In this document: piece by piece, positions 53,985-61,381 of the stretch
Layout: every line of letters begins with the position of its first letter
How positions within the stretch are numbered: position 1 is the first letter of the stretch
Assembly: GCF_900104785.1 (NCBI RefSeq)
Contig: NZ_LT629733.1
Location: 2,078,501 to 2,142,500, forward strand
Direction of reading: 5' to 3'
DNA length: 64,000 bases
From: Formosa sp. Hel1_31_208
GTDB lineage: Bacteria > Bacteroidota > Bacteroidia > Flavobacteriales > Flavobacteriaceae
Translations under genes and position numbers: made by a program
The notes under the pieces: generated by a model
What the model was told of the DNA's origin: nothing
Databases searched by the model: none
What the model saw: only the letters and a program-made list of their open reading frames with translations

Positions 53985-55298
53985 TTAGTCTTCATCATCT
54001 ATAAGGTCATTAGAAGCAATGATTCTATTGATTCTTAATCTATAGTCTGGTCGTTTTGAATTATTTGAATTGATAAAGGTTTCAGAATCTGGACCTTTAG
54101 AATATACGTTGTCAAAAGCTCTACTACCATACCAACTTTCTAAGTCATCGTTGTTGGAGAATCCATTTCTGTAGATGTTTCCTTTACAATTATTAAAATA
54201 CGTACGGGTAAATTTTAGTTTATTGAGATTCTCGTTATCAATTTTAATTTTATCATCAAATATCACTGCTGGTTTAAAACCAGAGATCACACTTTTATCA
54301 ATAATAAATGACGTATCATTTCCAATGTATATGGCTTCATTTACCAAGCCAACTTTGATATCATAATCTAAGTCATCACTGATATTCAACAAGGTTAAAT
54401 TTTCGGCATTAACAAAGGTTTGATCTTTAGTTAAATCGGCATCTTCTTTGTTGTCATTAGCCGAGACATACAAGCATCTAGACACATCTGCTCCTGAAAC
54501 ATAAGGAGAACGAATAGCTAAAGAATTCATTATTTTACATTGTGTTCCATTGTTGAATTCGTAGTCGTTATAATTCGACTTGTAAGACACCATTCTTTCT
54601 AGTATAACGTTTCCGCCTAAAATATTAAAAGAGTTACCTTCACAATAGCTCACCATGATATTTTCAACGATTGTTTGTTGTCCGATACCCGCTAATGTTA
54701 GTCCGTTAAAATAGCCATAATCTTTGGTGCGTTTACCGGCAAATTCAATTCTCACATATCGCAATATCCCTGAATAACTATCTGGATTATTTCCGCCATA
54801 GCTAATGTTTTCAAAATTTGACGGACGTAAACCATAGTTTAATGCAGATTCATTTCCGAATTTATTAGTAGGAGCATTACCAAGAACAAAAAGTCCTCCC
54901 CAGTCTCCTGGTTTTTTAACACTTCGACTTGATGTAAAAATAATAGGATCAGTATGTGTACCGTCGGCTATTATTTTTGACCCATTACTAATCGTAAGAG
55001 ATCCTTTTGTTTTAAAATCACCAATAATTACAGTTCCTGGCTCAATAGTGAGGGTGGTACTATCAGTCACAAAAACATCTCCTAGCAATAAATATACATC
55101 TCTCTTGTATAATTTGGTGTCTTGTGAAATGTTACCACTTAGGATTTGCGTAGGTGTTCCGTATTCAATTTTATTAGGTTTGAATTCGGTCCAAGGATTA
55201 AGCCAGTTGTTATAGCCAATGATTCCCTTTTCTTGCTGGGCAAAACTATTACCAAACATCATTAGTAACAGAAATGCAGTTAGAGTAATTTTTTTCAT
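53985..55298 (-). CDS. Secreted right-handed beta-helix protein
   Basis: 437 residues with a signal peptide (LTAFLLLMMFGNSFAQ). The body matches the flavobacterial beta-helix surface proteins: TTLTIEPGTVIIGDFKTKGSLTISNGSKIIADG, PIIFTSSRSVKKPGDWGGLFVLG and LRYVRIEFAGKRTKDYG are the typical rungs. No CHU_C or PorSS-type C-terminal domain is visible (the end is NRIIASNDLIDDED), so it may be periplasmic or exported another way. It has its own strong promoter at 55347-55378 and may lead the adhesion locus, since only 67 bp without a promoter separate it from 53917. Confidence 0.82.
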   Translation of the reverse strand: MKKITLTAFLLLMMFGNSFAQQEKGIIGYNNWLNPWTEFKPNKIEYGTPTQILSGNISQDTKLYKRDVYLLLGDVFVTDSTTLTIEPGTVIIGDFKTKGSLTISNGSKIIADGTHTDPIIFTSSRSVKKPGDWGGLFVLGNAPTNKFGNESALNYGLRPSNFENISYGGNNPDSYSGILRYVRIEFAGKRTKDYGYFNGLTLAGIGQQTIVENIMVSYCEGNSFNILGGNVILERMVSYKSNYNDYEFNNGTQCKIMNSLAIRSPYVSGADVSRCLYVSANDNKEDADLTKDQTFVNAENLTLLNISDDLDYDIKVGLVNEAIYIGNDTSFIIDKSVISGFKPAVIFDDKIKIDNENLNKLKFTRTYFNNCKGNIYRNGFSNNDDLESWYGSRAFDNVYSKGPDSETFINSNNSKRPDYRLRINRIIASNDLIDDED

Positions 55299-55346
55299 AG
55301 TGGTTAAATTCGTTTGTTAGATTAAATGGGCACTAATATATCCTAC

Positions 55347-55378
55347 CAAACATATAAAATATACTTACGAAACGCAAA
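55347..55378 (-). promoter_or_regulatory. Bacteroidota -33/-7 promoter of the beta-helix gene and adhesion locus
   Basis: On the minus strand: TTTG (55375-55378), a 20-bp spacer, then TATGTTTG (55347-55354). This is an exact match with ideal spacing. Transcription would start near 55340, leaving a leader of about 42 nt. Confidence 0.75.
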
Positions 55379-55516
55379 TAATATCGTTGTAATACACTAT
55401 TTTTTAGCACAATTAAGTTTTTTCTTACATATTATTTGTAAATATAAGCAGGTCTTCAAACCTGTATTAAATCCAAGGTTTACATCTTAAGGTTCTAAAC
55501 TTTATAAAACAACAAA

Positions 55517-55544
55517 AACCCCAACAATTAATACTGTTGAGGTT
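55517..55544 (-). terminator. Terminator after the secreted protein gene at 55572
   Basis: Stem AACCTCAACA / TGTTGGGGTT (one mismatch) on the minus strand, with an 8-nt loop and a T-rich run (TTTGTTGTTTT) on the minus-strand 3' side. It lies 28 bp beyond the stop codon. Confidence 0.7.
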
Positions 55545-55571
55545 GTCTATAAATTAAATACGTATTAGTGA

Positions 55572-56024
55572 CTAATCTGTTTTAAAATCATTATAAGTAT
55601 GTAAAGATTTGAGAGTCTCTTCATAAAACAAAATCGCAGCTATTAGGTCACGCGTATCGGAGTAGGGTAATATTTTTTTCTGAAAGGCTACTGTACTATC
55701 AAAATAGTCAACAGAAGCTTCTCTGTTTTCTTCAAGCGCTTTCTTATTGTCTTTAGTTTCTGGAATCCCAAGAGATGCCATGGTAATACCGGGTTTAGTA
55801 GCAAAAGCGATGTTTGGTAAAATGTTAACAATCACTTCAATACGTTCACTATAGAGAACAAGCAATTCTCCTTTAGTCATTTTGTTTAATTCGTTGTGAT
55901 TGTGATACTTGGAAATATTGACTTTACCACTAATAATATTTACTGGATCATTCTTTTTTTGAGCGAAACCGTAGCTTACCATCAGAAAAAAAATAACGAT
56001 AATTAAAGTAGGTTTTGTTTTCAT
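55572..56024 (-). CDS. Small exported hypothetical protein
   Basis: 150 residues from the ATG at 56024, which starts a clean signal peptide (MKTKPTLIIVIFFLMVSYGF, cleaved after the following Ala-Gln); an upstream ATG at 56084 would add 20 unlikely residues and overlaps the promoter. The mature protein is helical, with no domain I recognise (NELNKMTKGELLVLYSERIE, ASVDYFDSTVAFQKKILPY). It has a consensus promoter and, upstream of that, an unusual 20-bp phased repeat array, so it appears tightly regulated. A terminator follows. Confidence 0.75.
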   Translation of the reverse strand: MKTKPTLIIVIFFLMVSYGFAQKKNDPVNIISGKVNISKYHNHNELNKMTKGELLVLYSERIEVIVNILPNIAFATKPGITMASLGIPETKDNKKALEENREASVDYFDSTVAFQKKILPYSDTRDLIAAILFYEETLKSLHTYNDFKTD

Positions 56025-56054
56025 TTTTAAGGTTTTTAATAGACGTTGGGGAAA

Positions 56055-56084
56055 CAAATCTATACAATTTATTAAAAAAACCAA
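56055..56084 (-). promoter_or_regulatory. Bacteroidota -33/-7 promoter for the gene at 55572
   Basis: On the minus strand: TTG (56082-56084), a 19-bp spacer, then TAGATTTG (56055-56062). Good consensus match. The predicted start is near 56048, 24 nt before the ATG. Confidence 0.7.
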
Positions 56085-56109
56085 CTAAAATTAGACTTTT
56101 TTTTAAAGT

Positions 56110-56190
56110 ATTTCTCCATATGAAATGCATATTTCTTGGATAAACTGCTTATTTAGTGGATAAAACGCAGATTTTTACGACGAAATACTT
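56110..56190. repeat. Four 20-bp phased direct repeats upstream of the 55572 promoter
   Basis: Units begin with ATTT at 56110, 56131, 56151 and 56171: ATTTCTCCATATGAAATGCAT, ATTTCTTGGATAAACTGCTT, ATTTAGTGGATAAAACGCAG and ATTTTTACGACGAAATACTT. The second and third share 13-14 of 20 bases, including GGATAAA; the outer two are weaker. The 20-bp step is two helix turns, so the motif lies on one DNA face. It spans about -62 to -142 from the predicted start of the 55572 transcript, a usual place for activator binding. It lies in the 456-bp gap between 56024 and 56481, where I see nothing else coding. Confidence 0.5.
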
Positions 56191-56480
56191 TTTGCTTTTT
56201 AAGACAACTTATACACATTAAATCTCCATAATTTTAACATTTTTGAGGTGTCTGTTTAAATTCTTTAAGGCTCATTTTGATCAATTTAGTCATTAAAAGA
56301 CATTGATTTTGACCTACAAAATGCCTTCAAATGAGTTCTAAGTGCCAGAGTAATGTTTACATTTCATCGATAAATTTTGCACTGCAAACCCATTTATCGT
56401 CAAAATCGCACATTCATATAGTTTTTAGGAGTTTACAAAATAAAACCTGCATTTTTGATTGTCTCAAAAACCTTAACCTT

Positions 56481-57113
56481 ATGAATATCCGAATCACCTT
56501 TTTATGTTTTGCCTGTATATTTAGTATTTCCAGTATTGGTTTTACTCAGGAAACAACCGACACGTCTTCAAATCATTCTGACAATTATCTAGAACGTCAT
56601 CCTATATATGACTATACAGATAATCTCTTAAGCAATACTGATACCATTCCTGATTTTGAATCAAAGCTTAATAAGCTCGTCATTTCTGGAACTGTATACC
56701 AAAGTGATGGTGTTACACCAGCTAAAGATGTTATTCTATTTATAGAACAAGCAGATGAGAATGGTGATTTCGATTTAAGAACTCGTAATGATAAGCGATA
56801 TGTTCATCATAGTGGGTGGATAAAGACGAATGCTGATGGACAATATACCTTTTACACATTTGTACCAGGAGGTGACCGACGTTACAATCAGTTACAGCAA
56901 TTATTTCCTGTTATCAAAGAATCGTCAAAGCCAGAATATGAACTTGAATCTTTTCTTTTTGATGAAGATCCTTTATTAACAAAGCTTTGCCGTAAAAGGA
57001 TTACTAAAAAAGGGGATCCGTCACGAATCCTTAAACTTAAAAAGGAAGGGGATGTTTTTGTCGCTCAAAAGGATATCACACTAGGATCAAATATGACGTT
57101 AGCTAATAAATAA
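56481..57113 (+). CDS. Secreted intradiol-dioxygenase-like beta-sandwich protein
   Basis: The open frame runs from 56331, but the ATG at 56481 gives a signal peptide (NIRITFLCFACIFSISSIGF, then Thr-Gln) and a 210-residue product. Residues about 65-150 follow the intradiol ring-cleavage dioxygenase pattern: VISGTVYQSDGVTPAKDVIL, FIEQADENGDFD, HSGWIKTNADGQYTFYTFVPGGDRR, and the late FLFDEDPLLTKL block. The usual H-x-H iron-ligand segment, which should follow the FYTF.P strand, is absent (YNQLQQLFPVIKE instead), so catechol cleavage by the known mechanism is doubtful. A terminator at 57139 separates it from the tyrosinase gene. Confidence 0.7.
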   Translation: MNIRITFLCFACIFSISSIGFTQETTDTSSNHSDNYLERHPIYDYTDNLLSNTDTIPDFESKLNKLVISGTVYQSDGVTPAKDVILFIEQADENGDFDLRTRNDKRYVHHSGWIKTNADGQYTFYTFVPGGDRRYNQLQQLFPVIKESSKPEYELESFLFDEDPLLTKLCRKRITKKGDPSRILKLKKEGDVFVAQKDITLGSNMTLANK

Positions 57114-57138
57114 TACCTCCACAGAAATACACAATTAT

Positions 57139-57177
57139 AATCCACTGTTGTCTCTATGCAGTGGATTTTTTGGTTTT
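57139..57177 (+). terminator. Terminator after the intradiol-like gene
   Basis: Stem AATCCACTG (57139-57147) with CAGTGGATT (57159-57167), an 11-nt loop, then TTTTTGGTTTT. It lies 25 bp beyond the stop codon. Confidence 0.75.
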
Positions 57178-57190
57178 ATTAATGGATGTT

Positions 57191-57420
57191 TTTTCACGCT
57201 TCCTGTTTTTAAATTCACATTTGGAATTGGCGATGTAATGTTTATTTAAAGTTAAATAATTACATCACATAAATATTTATAAAGTTCATTATATCAATGA
57301 TATAAAAAAATATAAAATTGACTGATATTTGAGTTTTAATAAAACAATAAAATACTATTACCCAATTTCAAAAGCAGGTATTTTCACGCTTAAAGAAATG
57401 AAGATATGTATTTACATTTG
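57191..57420 (+). promoter_or_regulatory. Tyrosinase upstream region: direct repeats, palindrome and -7 box
   Basis: This covers most of the 356-bp gap before the tyrosinase gene. TTTTCACGCTT occurs twice (57191-57201 and 57381-57391). A perfect 8-1-8 inverted repeat TTATATCAATGATATAA is at 57289-57305. TACATTTG (57413-57420) matches the -7 consensus, and the second direct repeat covers the place where the -33 box should be, with no TTG there. That layout suggests an activator-dependent promoter with a separate operator. The rest of the gap is plain AT-rich DNA. Confidence 0.4.
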
Positions 57421-57469
57421 AGTTCAACACAACGTATATAATCAAGAACTTTAAATTTTTAAATACATT

Positions 57470-58981
57470 ATGAGCACTTCAAACACAGAACCAACTTGGT
57501 ATGGTGGCATTAGAGACTTATTTACACCAACCGACATTGCCCATATGGCACCACATGGTATTCACTTAAACGATTATGATGCTGTAAAAAATCACGCTCC
57601 TGATATTTATGGTCAAGTAGCATCAAAGAATATGCCTCCTGGAAACCCTTGGAATGATCAACAAGCCAATTTATTCTTAGAGTGGATGAAAAGTGATTAT
57701 CCTAAAGGCACTCCTCCTAAAACAGCACCTTTATCTATGTTGAAGCGCCAAGAGACTCAGGCATCACGTATTAGAAAAGATGTAAATAGCTTAACAATTA
57801 CTGAAGTAAGCAAGCTTAAGAAAGCGTTTTCAGGACTCATGGCTTTAGACATGGACAATCCTAATAGTTATTTTAAGCTGGCCGGATATCACGGTTTACC
57901 GGAAGCCTATTGTATGCATCACATTCCGCCATATAATCCTTGGCATCGTGCTTATCTCGTCGCATTTGAAAATGCATTACGAAAGGTTGATGGCTGCGAA
58001 GATGTGACTTTACCATACTGGGATATTTATTCTGATTTTCCAGATATTTTGAACGAAGCGCCTTTTGATAGTTATACATTACCAAAAAAATTGAGTGCAT
58101 CTTATCCTGAAGGCTATCAAACATCGCGCAATACTCTTGATGTCATTAATGAAAAATTAAAGCAATACAGTGTCATTGAAGATTTCAAACGCGCACTATC
58201 TCAAACTGATTGGGAAGATTATCATGGTGGAAGAGCATTTGATAATGCTACAAATGATACGTCTATAAGTGCACATGATGGTGGACATGGTTCTATCGGT
58301 CCGACCATGGGAAATCAAGAAGTTGCAGCTTTTGATCCTATTTTCTGGTTCTATCATTGTAATATAGATCGCATGTTATGGGAATGGCAAAATAAAATGC
58401 ATGCCACTGATACGAACGGTTTACTATCAACCATCACATCAGTATCGAGTAGAAACTATTTTACGGTTTCAGCACTGGAACGATTAGCACCATTTACAGA
58501 GGCAGCACCCTTTTTAAATACCACTACAATCATTGACTCTGTTCAGAATCTCGATGTAGATTATGCTGATCCTCTTGATGATAAAACCAAAAAACTCGCT
58601 ATGACTGCATTCGCTAAAAAACAACGAGGCTCAGTATCGGCATCAGAAAAATTTCACATCGATACCGATATGGTTAATGTCCGCGTTAAGGGTGTTAATC
58701 GTGTAAAAATACCAGGTAGTTTTAGTGTTCATTTGCTTAAAGATGGAAAGATTATCGCGTCTAAAGCATTCTTTCAACCTTCAGAAGTTGATAAATGTCC
58801 GAATTGTATTGATAATCCAATTGTACATTTTGACTTTAAACTGCCTCTAGAACAGGTGAAAACCGGAAAATTAGAAACTTGGATAGAACCTAATAACCAT
58901 GAACCATTTGGTGATCGTTTTCCACATAAATTAATGGACAAACCTACTATTAATGTCCGTTTATTATTGCGCAACGAATAA
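57470..58981 (+). CDS. Tyrosinase-family type 3 copper oxidase with extra N-terminal module
   Basis: 503 residues, no signal peptide. Copper site A: GYHG (His141), CMHH with Cys148 and His150 two residues on (placed for a thioether bridge), and PWHRAYL (His159). Copper site B: SAHDGGHG (His269, His273) and FWFYHCNIDRMLWEWQ (His296). So the six-His set is complete. Residues about 8-72 (GGIRDLFTPTDIAHMAPHGI ... QQANLFLEWMKSDYPKG) form a separate module before the tyrosinase core, and residues 390-503 are a beta-rich C-terminal domain (KIPGSFSVHLLKDGKII, ending IN-VRLLLRNE) as in polyphenol oxidases. It would oxidise phenols to o-quinones with O2. Lipoprotein and membrane genes follow. Confidence 0.92.
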   Translation: MSTSNTEPTWYGGIRDLFTPTDIAHMAPHGIHLNDYDAVKNHAPDIYGQVASKNMPPGNPWNDQQANLFLEWMKSDYPKGTPPKTAPLSMLKRQETQASRIRKDVNSLTITEVSKLKKAFSGLMALDMDNPNSYFKLAGYHGLPEAYCMHHIPPYNPWHRAYLVAFENALRKVDGCEDVTLPYWDIYSDFPDILNEAPFDSYTLPKKLSASYPEGYQTSRNTLDVINEKLKQYSVIEDFKRALSQTDWEDYHGGRAFDNATNDTSISAHDGGHGSIGPTMGNQEVAAFDPIFWFYHCNIDRMLWEWQNKMHATDTNGLLSTITSVSSRNYFTVSALERLAPFTEAAPFLNTTTIIDSVQNLDVDYADPLDDKTKKLAMTAFAKKQRGSVSASEKFHIDTDMVNVRVKGVNRVKIPGSFSVHLLKDGKIIASKAFFQPSEVDKCPNCIDNPIVHFDFKLPLEQVKTGKLETWIEPNNHEPFGDRFPHKLMDKPTINVRLLLRNE

Positions 58982-59101
58982 CAGACTATAGCAAGATTCG
59001 CAACTCTTTATTATCGCTTTTTTGTCGCGTTAGAGAATGGATTAAAAAACCAGTATAACTATAAAACTCAAACTATGATACGCATCGTCAAACCTATCAA
59101 C

Positions 59102-60682
59102 ATGCATTATAACTATAAAGCACTTAGCAGAGCTGCAGTCTTTTTTAGCTTAATTATTCTGAGCACCTCTTGTAAAGATGAGTCTAATGATTATGTCGCT
59201 ATAGCACCTCCAGTAGTATTTACACCAAATTTACCTATAGATGTCGACCCTGTTTTACAGAAGGCATTAAAAGATATAGGAGATATATACCAACTTAATG
59301 AAGCATTTAACCTCTATAGTTGGCAAGCTCTTGTCGCCATTAATTGGCCCCAAAATAGTGAGGGACAACCGCAGCCAGAGTTTACAGATGAAGGTGATCC
59401 TGCTTGGATTAATTGGAAAGAGGCTTTTCAAGTCTATCGTGCTGATGGGAAAACACCAGCACCATGGGATAGCCCGCGAACAAATACCGGATTAGGTATT
59501 GATAATGCAGCGATAAGTGACAGCAGCGCTCGACTGGTATTATCAAATACATCGGCTACCAATATGTCTAATATCAATATTGCGAATGAAACCGAACAAG
59601 CTTTTGCTGGAGAGTTATTTGATCAAAATGGTAATGTTGTGGTTTATGAAGTATTAATGAATAAAGAAGAATTTGATTATGTGGTTGAGAACAAACTATA
59701 TAATGTCAACGGACAATTAGAATTTGTTAAAACTAATCCCGTAGCAAATTTCCCTAAAGGCGACTATCAGAAGAATATTGTTGGTGCTACTGAAATCAAA
59801 CTGGCATGGAAAATATTAGGAGAGAATGATATCAAAGAGCGCTATTTTGTTGATGAGGGCTATATAGTCACTGATTCTATCGAATCAGCGCAACCAGTTC
59901 CATTAGGATTAATTGGCATACATATTAGTCAGAAAACACCAACGGGTAAACAATGGGTTTGGTCTACTTTTGAGCATATTGACAACTTAGAGCAAAATAC
60001 CACCGAACGCTTTGGAGAAAAAACAATTATTCACCCAACACTTACCGATCCCGAATGTGAAATTTGTCCGGTGAATATTGACGTCTCTAAAAACAATACC
60101 ACTTATACGTTTAATACAGGTGAACACGGTGATTATTGGACCATTTCAGGAGATAAAACTGGAAAATATTATGCTGACGAACCTGTCATGAAAACCCAAT
60201 CGAAGCGAATGGTAGATATTCCAGTTCGTGTGAAGACGATTAATGAACTCATGCGAGACTATTTCGTGCAAGAGGGAAGTGTATGGCAGTATTATCAATT
60301 AATTGATACGCAATATCCTCTCGATCAAGATGCTGCACCTGCGATGAGTACTGCGAGTGAGTATCATATTCCAGAGAGTGTGGTTAACAAACCAGGAGGG
60401 AATCCTAATCTTACATTTTTAACCAATATATCTATGGAGACTTTTTTCCAAAAGGGCAATCAAATTGCCGGACTTATGGAAAACTCGCAGTCTGATATGA
60501 CCATTTTTGGTACCGAAAGTTGTATGGGTTGTCATTCTAGTGCTTATTTATATACCTCTTATGATGCCGAAAACAATTCGTTTGTTCCAGGCACTCAATT
60601 ATCAGGTGACTTTAGCTGGTTGTTAAAAAGCGCAAAATGGGAGCAGGGTATTCCAAAACCAAGTGCTCAGGACAACCAATAA
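59102..60682 (+). CDS. Large lipoprotein with C-terminal haem c motif, tyrosinase neighbour
   Basis: 526 residues from the ATG at 59102; an ATG 9 codons upstream (59075) is possible, but the later one gives the better lipoprotein signal (ALSRAAVFFSLIILSTSC). The body has a NLYSWQALVAINWP-type opening (residues about 78-92) followed by AWINWKEAFQVYRADGKTPAPW, then a large mixed domain with many Trp and Tyr. Near the end, GTESCMGCHSSAYLY carries a single CxxCH haem c site and nothing like a full cytochrome c fold follows, so the haem is held by the rest of the protein. It lies 120 bp after the tyrosinase gene and 10 bp before the cysteine-rich membrane protein gene. Confidence 0.82.
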   Translation: MHYNYKALSRAAVFFSLIILSTSCKDESNDYVAIAPPVVFTPNLPIDVDPVLQKALKDIGDIYQLNEAFNLYSWQALVAINWPQNSEGQPQPEFTDEGDPAWINWKEAFQVYRADGKTPAPWDSPRTNTGLGIDNAAISDSSARLVLSNTSATNMSNINIANETEQAFAGELFDQNGNVVVYEVLMNKEEFDYVVENKLYNVNGQLEFVKTNPVANFPKGDYQKNIVGATEIKLAWKILGENDIKERYFVDEGYIVTDSIESAQPVPLGLIGIHISQKTPTGKQWVWSTFEHIDNLEQNTTERFGEKTIIHPTLTDPECEICPVNIDVSKNNTTYTFNTGEHGDYWTISGDKTGKYYADEPVMKTQSKRMVDIPVRVKTINELMRDYFVQEGSVWQYYQLIDTQYPLDQDAAPAMSTASEYHIPESVVNKPGGNPNLTFLTNISMETFFQKGNQIAGLMENSQSDMTIFGTESCMGCHSSAYLYTSYDAENNSFVPGTQLSGDFSWLLKSAKWEQGIPKPSAQDNQ

Positions 60683-60692
60683 TACAATAGTT

Positions 60693-61124
60693 ATGGAAAA
60701 TAAAACACAAACATCCTGTTGCTGTAGTGCACCACCAAAAGCTGTTCCTTCTAAAAAAGGGAACAAAAAGATGAGCGCTTTAAACATTTGCACGGGTGTT
60801 TTGTTTTTTTTATTTCCTAAGTGTCCTGTATGTTGGGCAGCCTATGCCTCATTGTTAAGCTTTTTCGGATTGGAGCAGGTGGGTTATTCATCCAGTTGGA
60901 AATATATTATTCTTGCTGTCTTTTTACTCGGCAGCTTTTTTTTACTGCGGAAACATTATTTAAATAAATCTTGGCCTAATATGATTTTATATGCTGCTGG
61001 GATGCTGCTATTATTGACTAGTTACTCCTTAAATCTCGATCAAACTTGGTGGTTATATGTGGTAGCTTTAATGATTGTACTTAGTAATTTCTCATTAGGA
61101 AAGGCTCAAAAACTGATAGGCTAA
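60693..61124 (+). CDS. Small cysteine-rich four-span membrane protein (CPxCW motif)
   Basis: 144 residues from the ATG at 60693; an ATG at 60663 overlaps the preceding gene. The N-terminus has a CCC triplet (TQTSCCCSAPPKA), then a membrane span starting with LFFLFPKCPVCWAAYASLLS, a CPxC motif at the membrane edge, and three more spans up to the C-terminus. Clustered Cys in a tiny membrane protein beside a copper enzyme suggests metal handling, perhaps copper delivery or thiol-redox transfer; that is inference. I do not recognise an experimentally characterised family. Confidence 0.78.
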   Translation: MENKTQTSCCCSAPPKAVPSKKGNKKMSALNICTGVLFFLFPKCPVCWAAYASLLSFFGLEQVGYSSSWKYIILAVFLLGSFFLLRKHYLNKSWPNMILYAAGMLLLLTSYSLNLDQTWWLYVVALMIVLSNFSLGKAQKLIG

Positions 61125-61191
61125 ATAAGATGTAAGATATTGATTATCATATATTTAACATATTTTATTAGTATGCAATGTTATTTTAACC

Positions 61192-61199
61192 TACATTTG
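61192..61199 (+). promoter_or_regulatory. Candidate -7 promoter box of the desaturase
   Basis: TACATTTG matches TAnnTTTG exactly, but no TTG lies 19-21 bp upstream. If used, it gives a leader of about 175 nt before the desaturase start. Confidence 0.35.
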
Positions 61200-61283
61200 C
61201 ACTGTTAATTATTTAGACAGCTTTTCTTTTTTTTATTTCTTACCATCTTAATTAATCTCATCGCTTTCTTCATTTTTTTAATA

Positions 61284-61315
61284 GACGTCCTGCAGTCAAA
61301 GTAGACTGTTGCGTC
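61284..61315 (+). promoter_or_regulatory. Hairpin in the long desaturase leader
   Basis: GACG...CGTC and CAGTC...GACTG pair around an AAAGTA loop, with an internal loop between the two helices. It lies 67-98 nt ahead of the desaturase start. A temperature-sensitive leader is one reading, since the product and the following cold-shock gene are cold-related; nothing beyond pairing supports it. Confidence 0.3.
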
Positions 61316-61381
61316 ACAAAACTTCAATACAAAAGTATAAGGTTTGGCCTGAAGCTAGACTTTGAGTAAGAGATACGATAC

